Of a DNA stretch of 64,000 nucleotides, positions 24,570 to 36,000 are shown piece by piece (position 1 is the stretch's first letter; each line of letters starts with the position of its first letter). The notes under the pieces are model-generated. The model searched no databases, was not told where the DNA came from, and worked only from the letters and a program-made list of their open reading frames with translations. Both the position numbers and the translations under genes were made by a program. The stretch is from Selaginella moellendorffii. Its lineage: Eukaryota; Streptophyta; Lycopodiopsida; Selaginellales; Selaginellaceae. The stretch spans positions 1,074,132-1,138,131 of the forward strand of contig NW_003314290.1 of NCBI RefSeq assembly GCF_000143415.4, in the 5' to 3' direction.

Positions 24570-25514
24570 CTAGTCCTTGACGAAGGCGAAGGCCATGTCC
24601 CGGAAAGCCATGGTGGCGGGCGACTGCATCGGCCCAAACAGCCTGCTGCGAGGAGAGAGGCCGTGAAACTCGGAAGAAGAGGAGCTCATCGTCGTCCAGA
24701 GATCGAACTCGGGGAGGAAGTCCGCGTGGGAGATTCCACTGGGAGTGAAAATGGGCGACCATGGCTGCTGCTGCTGGATCGTCATCTGTGGAACGTAGAC
24801 CGATGGCTCGCCATTGGAAGCGAGCGAGGAGGAGGTGGAGAAGGGATTGGGGAGGAACTGGCGGTGCTGATCTCCAAACGCGAGCCCCGCGGCATCGAAG
24901 CTGACCAGGGGGCTTTTCGGCGACGCGAGCAGTGGATTCGCCAGGCGGTGGAAGGGATTGCCCGAGTCGGAGCTGGATGCCGGCGAGAGGAGGAGGTGCT
25001 CCACCTTGAATTGCTGCTGCAGGTCGGAAATGGAGGAGGAATCGTCGTCCCCGGCGGAGGAGGAGCGGAGGAGCTCTGGATCTTCGGCTTCCTCGCTGCT
25101 GGGCGAGCCGGATAATTGGTGGCGGTGGCGCTGATTGATCACTGTCTCCTCCTCCACGATCTCCCGCTTCCAAGGAGAGGAATTCCTGGCAGTGGTGGGC
25201 ATGGATCTGGGCGAGTGGGATGGGCTGCTGGGCATGAAGGTGGGCAGCACTGCCGGCTTGGAGCTCTTGCATCGCATCCGGGTGTCCGATGATCCGGTGA
25301 GGCGCTGGACGAGCCACATGAAATTGGTGGCGTCGGTCTCGATCACTTTGGGGGAGTACGTGTGGATGATCACGGGCTGCCGGTACTGCACCACGGGCAG
25401 CGGCACCGGCGGCTTGCGGATCGCCCTGGAATCCTTGCTCATCTTGAGCGCCGAGGGCCTGCTCCTCCTCGCGCTGGCGCCAGTGGCGCCACCGCCGCTG
25501 CCTCCTTGATCCAT
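24570..25514 (-). CDS. VQ-motif protein
   Basis: Intronless 314-aa plant VQ protein. VQ proteins bind WRKY transcription factors and MAP kinases and tune defence and development, usually in the nucleus. The motif reads NFMWLVQRLTGSSD, a full FxxxVQxLTG match, near residue 65, preceded by the conserved VIIHTYSPKVIETDAT. The rest is Ser/Pro-rich with several SP sites (possible MAP kinase targets), for example MPSSPSHSPRS and LLASPKSPL. ATG 25514 is chosen over an in-frame ATG at 25724 because the latter overlaps a TATATAAA box at 25724-25731, so it should lie upstream of the transcript start. The promoter contains several W-box cores. Confidence 0.9.
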   Translation of the reverse strand: MDQGGSGGGATGASARRSRPSALKMSKDSRAIRKPPVPLPVVQYRQPVIIHTYSPKVIETDATNFMWLVQRLTGSSDTRMRCKSSKPAVLPTFMPSSPSHSPRSMPTTARNSSPWKREIVEEETVINQRHRHQLSGSPSSEEAEDPELLRSSSAGDDDSSSISDLQQQFKVEHLLLSPASSSDSGNPFHRLANPLLASPKSPLVSFDAAGLAFGDQHRQFLPNPFSTSSSLASNGEPSVYVPQMTIQQQQPWSPIFTPSGISHADFLPEFDLWTTMSSSSSEFHGLSPRSRLFGPMQSPATMAFRDMAFAFVKD

Positions 25515-25723
25515 CACTGCGCTGTGCTGCTGCGGCGCGGTGTTGTAGCGATCGAATCGAAGAAAAAATTCGCCACTGGACACCCAAACCTGCGAGAACT
25601 TTCCTGGCGGCGCTGGAAGATCCGGCCGGATTTTCGGATGGAATTGGAGCGGTACACCACACCCCGCGCACACTTTCCTCCGAAGCGATCGAATGGAAAT
25701 GATTTGGGGAAAAGCCTCTCTCA

Positions 25724-25731
25724 TTTATATA
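25724..25731 (-). promoter_or_regulatory. TATA box of the VQ gene
   Basis: TATATAAA on the minus strand, 210 bp before the chosen start codon, predicting a 5' UTR of about 180 nt. Confidence 0.65.
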
Positions 25732-25734
25732 CCG

Positions 25735-26982
25735 CGAAAGAGAAGGGGTATATTCCGTCCGTGCGAGGAATCGTGATTGACGGCGTCCACGGGCAGACGA
25801 GGTCTGGGCACTGCCGCGTGGAATATAACGAACAGTATATCTCATTCCAAGGTTATAGGGTCAAGGTCAGTCAGTCCAGGTGAGGCAGCGGTTGTACGGG
25901 TCTGCCGTACGAACACCGCGTACGCGTTAAAATCCTTATAATCCGGATTTTGCGGAAATGTGGCGTCCATGATCCATCCAGAAGAATGTATAGGGGAGAT
26001 GAGAGCACGAAACCTCTCTTTTCTTAGACTAGGCAAGCTATGGCTATGGTAACTACGCACAGTTTTATTAAAGTTCCATCTTGGTGGTCCTGGGAAAAGA
26101 ACAGTTAAGTGAATTGTTGACTTTTGGGATACCAAAGGGGGAAGGTCAAATCTCGTGCTGGAATCGCGATTAGGGCAAACCATTAGAAAACTTGTTTCTT
26201 GTGTTTAAAAAAATAGGATGTTGCGAGGATCCGCGAATTGATCTGGAGGTAGCTTCCTCAACACCTTCCTCGCTCTTGCCACGTGTGCACGTACATCTGC
26301 GCCATTAATCCCCGACAACGACGCCATTTTCTGTCCTCTGTTTGGGAGGAGAATATTCTATACTTTTTTTCCAGCACATGTAAAAAAGTTCTGCTTCCAG
26401 ATTTTATTATTATTCTTTTTAATGGGTGTGTAAAAATCGTACACAACCATTGCTTTTCTTAATCCTTTTTATGATTATTAAACACCAACTAGGCGGTGGT
26501 TTACAGTGGACACAGCGAGCATATGGATAGATAGATTTGTCAATAGAACACTCTTTTAAGAAAAATCAGCTTTTTTTACTAAACTTGCACTACAACTTTG
26601 CATTGAGTTGGGATCACATATAAGTGTTTTTTGGCCTTTTCTTGTGTTAAAGGCTTTTGAGACTGTAAGTGTTAAACTGCCTTCTGATGTAGGTCACATA
26701 TTCCTAGTTGAAACCTATAGCAGTTGAGATCACAGGGCTAATCAACAAGGAGCATCTTACAACATTGTTAATATTGTTACTAATCAGGTGCCAACCACTG
26801 GATATTAACAAAGAGCATTCTACAAAATTGTTAATATTCAATTTTAATTTCTTTACCTGAAAAAAAAAAAAGAACAAGGATAAAAGAAGGGTGATTGATT
26901 TCCATTGACTACCCAGAATCTTACATGTTTTGATCACTAGCTTTCCACCATCTCGGTAGAAAAAAAATTCCTCTTTAGAAGG
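25735..26982. other. VQ promoter and AT-rich spacer
   Basis: Besides the W-box cluster, this stretch has no supported gene. An imperfect direct repeat built on AACAA(A/G)GAGCAT-TAC-A-ATTGTTAATATT lies at about 26743-26780 and 26805-26840. Confidence 0.45.
25777..26149 (-). promoter_or_regulatory. W-box cluster upstream of the VQ gene
   Basis: TTGAC cores occur at 25777-25781 (plus), 25859-25864 (TTGACC, minus), 26117-26122 (TTGACT, plus) and 26144-26149 (TTGACC, minus). Three fit the WRKY-binding W-box TTGAC[C/T]. Motifs are seen; WRKY control is inference. Confidence 0.5.
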
Positions 26983-28407
26983 CTAGCTTTTCTTCGTAGC
27001 TCGCAGCTCTTGGACCAATCTCTTCATCTTGTCCAGCTCTTGCGAAGTTTCGACCAGGACAATCCCCCTCTGGTCGTGGATCATGCAAGCCTTGAAGATC
27101 TGCCCGCCGCAGCCATACTCGACGATGTAAGCGCCGCCATCCTCCTCGAACTGTCTCACAACATGGCTCGCCAGCCCAAGGCTGATGGATCCCTCCTCCC
27201 TCTCCATGGCAAACTTGTGATCTTCCCACTCTTTTGGAAGGCGGTGATCTCCCTCTCGCAAGAACAGGCTCATTCCTCCACCCCTCTCCAGTGATCCCGT
27301 GCCGAAGCTCACAATCATGGTGTGGTGGTGCGTTTGCTCCGGGAAATCAACCACGCTGCCAACCTTGACGCCACCTCTGATGATCCGAGCGATCTTCTCC
27401 ACTCCATGCATGATCCCGGGGAGCTGGGCGATGGCGACGAGTAAGATCACGCGGCAGGAGCAGCCCCCGGACTCGAGCGCTAGCAGCAACTTGTCACACA
27501 AGCTCTGAAGATCACCGTCCTGGCACCGGCGAAGATCCGCGATTATGAGCTTGACGCTCCGCTTCTCGGCCAAGAGCCTGACGATCCATTCGACGCTCGT
27601 CTTGCTGCACTCGCGCACCAGGTATGGCGAGATCTCATCGCCGCCGAGCTTCTCCTGGAGACGAGAGTACCAACCAAGTGGAAGCGGCACAAGCTTGAGC
27701 GTCTTCTTCTTCTTGGCGAGCTTGGAGCAAGCCTCGGGTTCCACTCTCGCCCACTCGTCCAGCTCCTCGTCGCTGATCCGGAGCCTCTTCTTGAGCCCGG
27801 AAACGCTGGTAACGTAGCTTGGCAAGATGTTGCTGGCGATGCACTCCTGGAGCAGCCTCTCGGCGATCAACCTCCTGTTCTTGAGCTTCTTCCCGAGCTG
27901 ATCCAGAGAAGGCACGTCCATCTCGCAGCTCGGGAACTTCCGGAAGAGGCAGGCCTTGCTCGCGAGCTGCTCGGCGACGTAGAGGAGCTCTTCGTTCTCC
28001 AGCGCGCGGATGCTCACGAGGCTGGCCATGGAGATGGAGTTGCTCGGCAGGCCTCCTCCGGTGGGGAGCCTGCCATCGCCCAGCGGGAGCTTTCCTTGCG
28101 CGTTGAGCTCCAGAGCCTCCATCCATTTGTCGAAGACGTGATCGTCCGAGGCGAGCAGCCTGTGCACCGTGAATGTGTCACGGGCATCAAACGCCGAGTT
28201 GACGAAGCTCTCGAATTCCTACAAAGTTTTCAGCCTTTGGTTTTCTTTTTCTCTCCATTTTTCTGTTTGTTCTCTCTTTCTGAGAACACTTGCCTGCCAT
28301 TCTCGGGAGTGAGCCTTGCCCCGGCTCGATTTTTGGGGCCGACCCATTTCCACCCATTTGCTCCTCGCGTGTCTCAGGGTCGCGTGGAATGGCTCCGGAG
28401 ATGTCAT
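26983..28407 (-). CDS. Unrecognised 449-aa protein
   Basis: Two exons, 28407-28294 and 28218-26983. Exon 1 reads MTSPEPFHATLRHARSKWVE and ends ...SREWQ; exon 2 resumes EFESFVNSAFDARDTFTVHR. The intron would use a GC donor (CAG/GCAAGT) with a normal AG acceptor. I do not recognise the family. Visible features: charged helical regions (LDQLGKKLKNRRLIAERLLQ), a Lys cluster AKKKKTLKL, a mixed hydrophobic stretch SVKLIIADLRRCQDGDLQSL followed by CRVILLVAIAQLPGIMHGVE that looks like alternating strands and helices, and a C-terminal domain with VEYGCGGQIFKACMIHDQRG. No signal peptide or clear membrane span. The long uninterrupted frame with GC-rich codon use argues for a real gene; the function is unknown. 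Confidence 0.7.
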
Positions 28408-30570
28408 GTCCCCTGGAAGGTCTGATTAGTCTGGTGGACACAGACAGATGAAAGAGAGCATACCTCGGAAGAACCACAGAAAACCCTAGATCCTTGAGTA
28501 TAATCCCAAGAATCTTGTTTGCTAACAAAATGAAAGCAATATTAATATTTCTAAGTTTTTTATTTTCAATTGTTGCTGAAAATTTTCATGGGTCTGCACC
28601 TCTAAGAGATTGTAAGATTTGATATTGAGTGTTGATAGTGGTTTTATTAATTATAATTTACAAGAATGGCAATAATATTTCCCACATTTAAAGGTAATAT
28701 GTAGTGATGTTATCTTTGCTATGAAAATTATTCATTCTATTAATTTAAAAAATATAATTTTATAAATTAATATTTTATATTAATTATTAAACATTTAATA
28801 GTGAGCTTGCATATGGTCTATTCATGATAGTTATTTATATAGCACTAGTTTAATATAGTTAAATGATTTATATGAAAAAACTTAAATTCATGTATCTCAT
28901 GTAATTTAGACCTTTTTTTATTTGTGTTTTATATTTATATGAGGCTAATAGCTTATATTATCTTTATCACTAAAACATCCATTTCAAGTTATGAGATTGT
29001 GAAGTCTAAGTGTACGGCTATGATGCAATATTAATATTAATGTAGTGGGATTTTAATAACCATTGGATTAAATATAAACACTTGCACTCTTATTTCAATT
29101 GTCAAACTAGGAAAAGGGCAATTGTTTGGAATAACTTCATTTGCCAACTAAAAAAGAGGTAATTATATAAACTAGTTATTTTGATGGAAGGTGGGAAGAG
29201 TATTCATGAGGCTCGTGTAAAGCCACAGTGTTTGGAAATGTTCTTCCAAAGTCCCGAACTATAGAAAAGAAAAAAAATAATCCTTTTGCATAATGACCAA
29301 AGGCATAATTATGTGGTGAAGAAGTCCCAGAGATCAATGGGACTTAATGGTCAACCTTCAGGCTTTAATTCAATAACAATGTTATTAAATATTACTATGA
29401 CTAAAATAGGACATATTGAAGAAGTATTAAAGAAGAGTGTTTTTTATGTCTTTAAGCATCTTAAAGATGTTAAAGTGTGGTCATGGAATGATCACTCATA
29501 AACAGATGGCTCAGTCTTTGAGAGATAGAACTAGGGTACGTGTGATCTATTGAATTACCAATGAGACAAGGGTAAATAAATATAACTTTAATGTAATGAA
29601 TGGTACCTTTGGGGTGTTTATCATGGGATTAAACATGTGGAGCACTTGGACTCAATGCAAAGGCTGAGTGGCATACATGTCATTCATAGGGCTAGCATGT
29701 TGTGAGACACAAAATCCCTAGGCCTCAATGTAGAGCCGAAAGGGTGCCATGTGGTAGTGGCTGCAGCGAAAGCCAAACGAGCGTAACACATTTGGACTAA
29801 AAGTTCCGACTTGAAAGGTTGAGAACCTTAATGGTGTTCCCAAGCTTTATTGTTGCGGTCCAATTGTGTTGAGAAGATCTAGAGTGCTCAGTGAGGAGCT
29901 CAAAACTCAGCCATGCTTTGTGGAGTTGTAGGGAGGGAATCTTTGGGAGTCTCACAATTGGTTGTAAAGACACAATGTTCCTGAGTGTGAGCAAATCAGA
30001 GTGGCAAAGAATTGGCACATGGAGAATCTTGCCACCTTTGTAGGCGAGTTAGGCAGATCATGTACAACAGTTGTCACTAAAGGCCCTAGCGCAAGGAGGA
30101 GCCAGGCAGAGTACTGGTGACCAGTTCTAAAGCAGTTGGAGAGCTGGGAGACCCATAGAATCAACGGGACTGTGTCTCCCAAAAATCAACGGGGCTGCTG
30201 CACAGAGCATCAGCGACGCAAGGTGGCTTGATGGGCAACAATTGCTGCAAGAGGAGAGCTGGGAGCGGCCAATAACAAGCAATAACAAGCAGAAAGTCCT
30301 TAGGTGAGAGGAGGAAGAAAGGAGAGTTTGGCTTTACCCCTTTGTTCCTTTACTCCTGTGTTTAAGGGTTTGGTTTGATTTAAATTTTATTAAACACATG
30401 TATATTCTGTTGGATACTCATTTTCTCTTTGTTACAGTCCAGATCTGAGTCGGGCGCTCCCAGCAAGCCTTAGCCCGCATTGCGTCCAGGTGGGTAGAGA
30501 TTATGCTGTCCATGATTGGCGATGCAATTCCAGCCTAGATTCTCTAGCTAGAGATCCAGCAGGATGTGTG
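28408..30570. other. AT-rich repeat-derived spacer with retroelement fragments
   Basis: No intact gene. 28998-29090 is an inverted fragment of the 155-bp gypsy LTR described at 41957/48762 (begins TGTGAAGTCTAAGTGTACGG). 29490-29650 and 29700-29815 match, in inverted orientation, parts of the element at 45597-46897; the second block also matches 63600-63700. The right end (30180-30570) must contain the ArfGAP promoter. Confidence 0.6.
28998..29090 (+). repeat. Gypsy LTR fragment
   Basis: Starts TGTGAAGTCTAAGTGTACGG and continues to the TAGTGGGATTTT block, the reverse complement of the right half of the LTRs at 41957-42113 and 48762-48915. The match fades after about 29090. Confidence 0.65.
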
Positions 30571-33001
30571 ATGGCTCCCAGCAAAGAGGACGAGAGACAC
30601 GAGAAGATCATCCGCGGGCTGCTTAAATTGCCTGGAAATCGAAGATGCGTCAACTGTGGTAGCCTGGTATGACAACGATTCTTGGGTCTTATCCCCTCTT
30701 TCTTGAGAATTTATCTTTTTTTCTCTTAAGCAGGGACCGCAATATGTGTGCACTAGCTTCTCCACTTTCATTTGCACACTTTGCAGCGGGATTCAGTATG
30801 TTTATTCGTTCCCTCTCTTCGATCTTTTCTCGTTTCCAGTTTCTCACTCGTACTTACAGTCGAGAATTCTTGCATCGCATCAAGTCTATTTCCATGGCCA
30901 AGTTTACTGCCGGGGAAATCAGCGAGCTCCAGGCCGGTGGAAACGATGTATGTATCTAAATTTACAGTAGCAGCAAATTAGATTCACAGCGTTTTTCACT
31001 TGTTCGTGTAGCAAGCTCGACAGGTTTTCCTCAAGGCATGGAACTCGGACAGGAACATATTCCCAGACAGCAGGTACTTAGATCCTTGACGTGTTTTTAG
31101 GAGAGCAAAATGATTTTTTTTCGTTTCTCATCAGCAATCCCGATAAAATCCGCGAGTTTATAAAGCTTGTGTACGTCCAGAGGCGTTTCACTGGAGAAAA
31201 GGTATAACTATACAGCCAATGTTAAACATGACCGAAAGTTCTTCTTCCCTTCCATTCTCTTTCTGTTTTTTTTTTTTTTTTCTTTTCCAGCAGCCCAGTC
31301 GTAGTCCAATGCATGAAACTCCTGAATATCGCGAGGCTCGCCCCTCTCCTCGTACGAGCTACGGCGGACTCGCGTACGGTAACCGAGACTTTGTGAGAAC
31401 AATCCCCGGAAGAAGAGAAAACGGGGGTGCGACTGTGGAAGACAACGGTGAAGACGACGTGAAATCTTCGCCCCAGTCGCCTCCAAACCAGAAAACAGCC
31501 AGTGGGAGTAAGAGGGAAACGGTCATTCGCCAGTTTCTACAACCTCCAGTAAGAAACATTCGCTAGTTTCTTCTTGGTTTTGCCTTTTGATCCTCGGTTC
31601 TTTTTCGTTCCAGGTGGAGAAACGCAAGGACCAGCAGCTGCAAAGAAACTACTCTAGCGGGAGCATAGTACCGGACCAAACCAGTCCCGCAGCTCGACCT
31701 CCACAAGTCCAGCGCTCAAACTCGCTCTCTCTCAAAGATCTCATGACTGACGAGAAAACTTCCCACCGGCCAGACAATCCAAAGACGCCACCACGATCCG
31801 CGACAAAGTCGAGAAGTCTGATCGATCTTAATACCGACCAGCAGCAAAAGGTACCACACTCTAGAAGCTCGCCAGTGACAACCAAGTCAAGCTCCACACC
31901 GTGTCTGGTCGATCTCATCTCCGGCGACGCAAGCAACCACGAGAGTGTCGCCAGTACAAAGTTTCGACACGACACCGATGGCAGCCGCGACCTGATCGAT
32001 CTCATCTCTTCTCCGGAGGGAGATTCCTCGCAGCCGACGCAGGTGGATCCTTTCGTGACAACGAGTTTCGCGGGTCTTGATCTGGCTGCTGATCCTTTTG
32101 CACGTAGTGGACCAGTTCAAGCTCAAACAGGCACGAATTTCACGAGTTTTAGCGCTCCTGGACCAGCCAATCTTCCACAGTCCATTCCATCAGAAGTTTC
32201 ACAGGGAGTTTTACCGGGTGCTCCCCCGCAGTACCCGTCGAGCTTTCCAGGAATTTCACCGAATTTTACCATGCCACCTTCAGTTGGCTTTCTACCAGCG
32301 GCGCCGTCGCCATCGATTTCTTCTTCGGGTGGCTTTCTATCGAATTCTGCTTTGATGACTTTCCAGCAGTTTGATCCAGCAGCCATGAACGTTGGAGTAC
32401 AAGTGAGTGATCTAAGAGACTACGCATTTCTCTCACATACGATCTCTTTTATTGTTACAGGGAGCTGTTCATCACGTGAACACTTTCGGACCTCCATCGG
32501 TAGTATTTTTATACGCAGACTTTCTTGCATGACCTCTCTTTTGTTTCTTCTCTCCAGAATCAAAGTCTGGGCTACTTTGGAGTGTCAACCAGTGTCAATC
32601 CTTTTGACCACTCCCAAAGTCAGGTAAAAGGGGAACAATTATTTGCAAAAACTCTAAACTTGAAATGTTTTTGCAGTATGCCCCTCTAGGAACTACACAT
32701 GTACAAGTCCCTCCAAATTTTTACCATCCAAGTAAGAACCTGGAGAGACAAAAAAAACAGAAATTAACCTTGATTAAACCGGTTGACATCACAGATTATC
32801 ATTGGGAGGCCACTCAAGTTACCATGTAAGCGTTACTCTTCATTTTTTTTTTAGGATGCTCTCTCTTTACAGGAGCTGGCACTCAAAAGTGATGTGGTGT
32901 TCGTGTAAACCTCTAACAGGCAAATTCCTCCAGTGTTCCAGCAGCACCATCCAACAACAACAACACCATCATCGTCCTCGTCAGGCAATCCATTCGCATA
33001 A
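30571..33001 (+). CDS. ArfGAP, AGD14/ZIGA4-like
   Basis: ADP-ribosylation-factor GTPase-activating protein of the plant AGD14/AGD15 type, acting in vesicle traffic. The start MAPSKEDERHEKIIRGLLKL leads into the zinc finger CVNC-x16-CTLC, split by the first intron, and the arginine finger CSGIHREF. Exons: 30571-30666, 30734-30795, 30860-30947, 31012-31073, 31135-31201, about 31291-31548, a long exon to about 32403, then four or five short ones. After the GAP domain (to about residue 125) the protein is Ser/Pro/Gln-rich with repeated SLIDLNT, CLVDLISGD, DLIDLISSPE motifs, like clathrin-adaptor-binding segments. The last exon is read as 32920-33001, ending SSSSSGNPFA, which resembles the NPF-type ends of this family; exon choice between 32790 and 32920 is the least certain part. 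Confidence 0.88.
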
Positions 33002-33487
33002 GACGACACCAAATCATCCCAAAAAAAAACATAAAAACACATATAAAACCACAGAGAAAAGTATTTAATATGGGGAGGAGGGCCCGTTTGCTTGTTGTTG
33101 GGTTGTTGTTGCCGATTTGTTACAAGAAAACGAAAAAAAATCCTTAAAAAATACAAGGTCCACAGCACAGAAAAAAATGGTTACAAGAAAAAAAAGGGGT
33201 TGTCTTCACCGAATATACCACCACAGGCGGTGGAATATACCGTCCCAGTTACTTGAGGAAATTAAGGCATAAATCGGGGAAGCTCTTTCACCTACCGACC
33301 GCCTCCCTCCTTTTTTCTGTGTTGTCTTTCCCTGGCTGCGATTTTTTTTTTTTTTGCCTGTGGCTCCTCCATGGCTCCATAGCCAGAGCTGTGCGAGGAA
33401 GGCCAGGAGGAAGAAGAAGATTCTGTAGTGCTTGAGTTTATAGCGAGGCTTTGCAAGTAAAAGAAAAAAAGAATCCTTACAAGTGCA
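33002..33487. other. ArfGAP 3' UTR and DUF7086 gene promoter
   Basis: A 486-bp gap with A runs near 33020 and a T run near 33340. No gene supported. Confidence 0.45.
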
Positions 33488-34270
33488 ATGCTGCCAGGTA
33501 TCGACGAGGAAGAGGCCCAGCTGCGATTGACGCTGTCGCCACCGGGTGGAGGCGGCGGCGTGGCGGCGGCACCGGCGGCGTCGCGCGCGCCCGCCGCTCA
33601 TCTCCATCACGAGCGCCCGGAGGCGCCCAGCGAGGAATCGAAGAAGGCCCGCCGCCAGCTCCGCTCGGGATCGGCGTCGTCCTCCTCCAGCGATCAAGCC
33701 GCCTCGGCGGCGGTGGCGGCGAGCAAGGAGCCCCCCCCGCCGCAGCGATCCAGTCACCACCACGGCGGTGGCAGCAGCGGGAAGGGAGATATCATCGTGC
33801 CGGCGTACGCGTGGGCGAGCGAGCGGCGCGCGGTGGTGCTCTCCCTTGACACCCTGCAGGCGGCGGGGATCGACAAGGTGGCCGGGGACGTGATGTGCAA
33901 GCGGTGCGACGGCCCGGGCAGCGTCGAGGTCGGGGTGGCGGCGGGCTTCGCGGCGGTGAGCAACTACTTCGTGACCCACCGCGACACCATGCACGATCGC
34001 GCGCCCAAGTGCTGGACGTCGCCGCGCCTCCTCGACTGCTCGCTTTGCCTCCAGACCGACTGCGTCAAGCCCGTCATCCACGCCAAGAAGCGGCACATCA
34101 ACTGGCTGTTCTTGCTGCTCACGCAGACGCTCGGCCTGTGCACGCTGGACCAGCTCAAGTACTTCTGCAAGCACACGCGCCGCCACCGCACCGGAGCCAA
34201 GGATCGGGTGCTCTACCTCACCTATGTTGGCCTGCTCAAGCAGCTCCACCCCGCCGGGCATTACGACTGA
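33488..34270 (+). CDS. DUF7086 domain protein
   Basis: Intronless, 260 aa, GC-rich. The N-terminal half (to about residue 95) is low complexity with Ala/Gly/Pro/Ser runs. The C-terminal half matches the plant domain DUF7086: YAWASERRAVVLSLDTL, VAGDVMCKRCDG, MHDRAPKCWTSPRLLDCSLC, KKRHINWLFLLLTQTLGLCT, LDQLKYFCKHTRRHRTGAKD and RVLYLTYVGLLKQLHP. Two Cys pairs (CKRC and CSLC) could bind zinc. The family has no established function. The early acidic motif EEEAQLRLTLSPP near residue 8 has LxLxL character that could be a co-repressor (EAR-like) motif; that is inference. Confidence 0.85.
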   Translation: MLPGIDEEEAQLRLTLSPPGGGGGVAAAPAASRAPAAHLHHERPEAPSEESKKARRQLRSGSASSSSSDQAASAAVAASKEPPPPQRSSHHHGGGSSGKGDIIVPAYAWASERRAVVLSLDTLQAAGIDKVAGDVMCKRCDGPGSVEVGVAAGFAAVSNYFVTHRDTMHDRAPKCWTSPRLLDCSLCLQTDCVKPVIHAKKRHINWLFLLLTQTLGLCTLDQLKYFCKHTRRHRTGAKDRVLYLTYVGLLKQLHPAGHYD

Positions 34271-36000
34271 TCGAGTTTGATCCATCCACCATATCCTTTC
34301 AATCGCTAGAAGCTCCATCCTTCCATATCCTCGTGCTGGCTGAGTCATCCTTACCCAACTCCATTGCTACTGCTACTACTGCTACTACTGCTACTATTAC
34401 AACTACTGCTGATCATGCCACTGAAGTTTACCATGCTTGCTTGCTTACTAAGTTCACTTCTTACTTGCATTTACCCACTCACTCAGTCATGGCTGACTCC
34501 ATCTCTCTCACCTTCCATGGCATTACCACTTTCTTGTTTTGTGATCTCCTTGTCTCCTGTTTCTGTTTTGGAATGATTGAGTTTTGTAAGAGCTGCTCCA
34601 ACCCGGGCTGCTAATGCAATATGATGCAACCTTTCTTTTCTCCTGGAACTTTGTTATATGCTTTGTTCATGAATGCAGATGAAGCTTTTCAGGTGTACAT
34701 AGTGATTTGGCTGGCGACGTGATTGATCATGGGATCAAGAAGGTAAGATGTGTCTGGATTCCAAACGGTTCTAAATCGGTTTTGCCTGCTGCTGCTTATG
34801 GGAAAAACTATGAGCTTCTACGGCTCTAATCTGTGTTACAAGCTGTCGAATCTTTGTTCACAGTTGTTTCTTAATCGAGTGTATTCAGGTAGCCTGACTG
34901 AAGTTACAGACATTCTTATTACTTTCATGGTTGATTGTTGTGAGTTGACATGTGTTTTGGGAACTTGATCCCAGTATGTTCTACTCTTGGTTTTGAAGGT
35001 TCCAATGCTATGATTATAGCTGGAGAGAACTCTAGAAGAAATCAACATCTTGGGGGAGAGGGATCGGATTATAGCGAGAAGGTTAGAGGTAATCTCTAAA
35101 TTCTTAGTGCAACTTTAGTGCTAAAGCTCTAATCTGTTATGAGCAAGTTGCACTTACATGGTTTACTCTTGGTTTTGAAGGTTCTAATGATCTGATTATA
35201 GCTCGAGACGAACTCTAGGGGGTTGTAGCGAAGTTAGAGATAATGTCCATTCGATCTTAAGTTCTAAAACAAGCTGTGAGAAAGAACAAGTTAGAAGGTG
35301 ATGCTCTAAGTTTCCTACACAAGTTAGGCTCTTTCGATATTGATTCTTTCCATTCAGGTCAAGGTCTAAAGACAATGCGTATGACAACTATAACATCAGG
35401 ACAAATATCTACTTTAGTTTTGACATACCGTACAGAAAACATTTGGGCCATGGCGGTGGCGGGAAGTGAAAAGGTTGACCCGCCGTACAAGTGTATTTTG
35501 GAGGAGAGAGAAAAGCTTCTCTGGCGTGGATCATTGCGTCTGTCACTTCCCGCCGTACTAGTGCCATGTAATGTGGATTTTAGAGCGCCCCGCCATTGGT
35601 GTGAGAAACCGGTCAGCGAGGATCTTGGACGCCCGCGATGGCGCCACGTCCATCGACGTGTGACGTGGCGGACGATGGGCCGTGCATCCCGGGAGTCTCA
35701 GCTATGGCGAGTGTATTGTGAGCAGCCGGCTATCTTTTCGATAGAGGGGAAGGGGAGCGTTCCTCGCGCGCGGCTAGGGTTCCTCTTTGTCATGCCGCGG
35801 CTGGAATGCATGTAGGCGCCGCGGTGTGAGCGCGCGGGATTAATGCAGGTTCTCACTCCTCGATCCTCGGGAAATTTTCTTTCTTCTTCCTCCTACTTGT
35901 GCGCCGCCCGCCTGATCTCGGCCTGCATTGGATTTCTGGCGATCGGCTCGTGAGCGCTGCGGGTGATTTGGTCGATCGCCGCCGCAATATCGCTCCTGGG
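34271..36000. other. Intergenic 1.7 kb between DUF7086 and SCAR genes
   Basis: Starts with the DUF7086 3' UTR, which holds a CTA/CTG trinucleotide-rich run at about 34364-34412. Around 34977-35075 and 35162-35240 an imperfect direct repeat recurs (ACTCTTGGTTTTGAAGGTTC, then GATTATAGCT, then GAACTCTAG, then TTAGAG). No supported gene; a 180-codon frame at 35276-35815 has no family resemblance. The end is the SCAR promoter. Confidence 0.45.
34364..34412. repeat. (CTA/CTG)n trinucleotide run
   Basis: Interrupted CTACTG/CTACTA units in the 3' flank of the DUF7086 gene. Confidence 0.8.

Noticed and set aside
24517-25845. 442-codon minus-strand open frame overlapping the VQ gene
   Set aside because: It is another frame of the same GC-rich strand; low complexity, no family motif, while the overlapping frame carries a perfect VQ motif.
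33206-34348. 380-codon antisense frame over the DUF7086 gene
   Set aside because: Antisense shadow of a GC-rich exon without recognisable domain.
33895-34614. 239-codon plus-strand frame overlapping the DUF7086 gene
   Set aside because: Out of frame with the conserved domain; its Arg/Gln/Ala-rich translation is a GC-rich shadow.
35447-35571. Possible small MITE with TCACTTCCCGCC inverted ends
   Set aside because: Only about 12 bp pair well and no target duplication could be seen.
35276-35815. 180-codon frame upstream of SCAR
   Set aside because: No family resemblance and mixed composition; it covers repeat-like and promoter DNA, so it is not reported as a gene.
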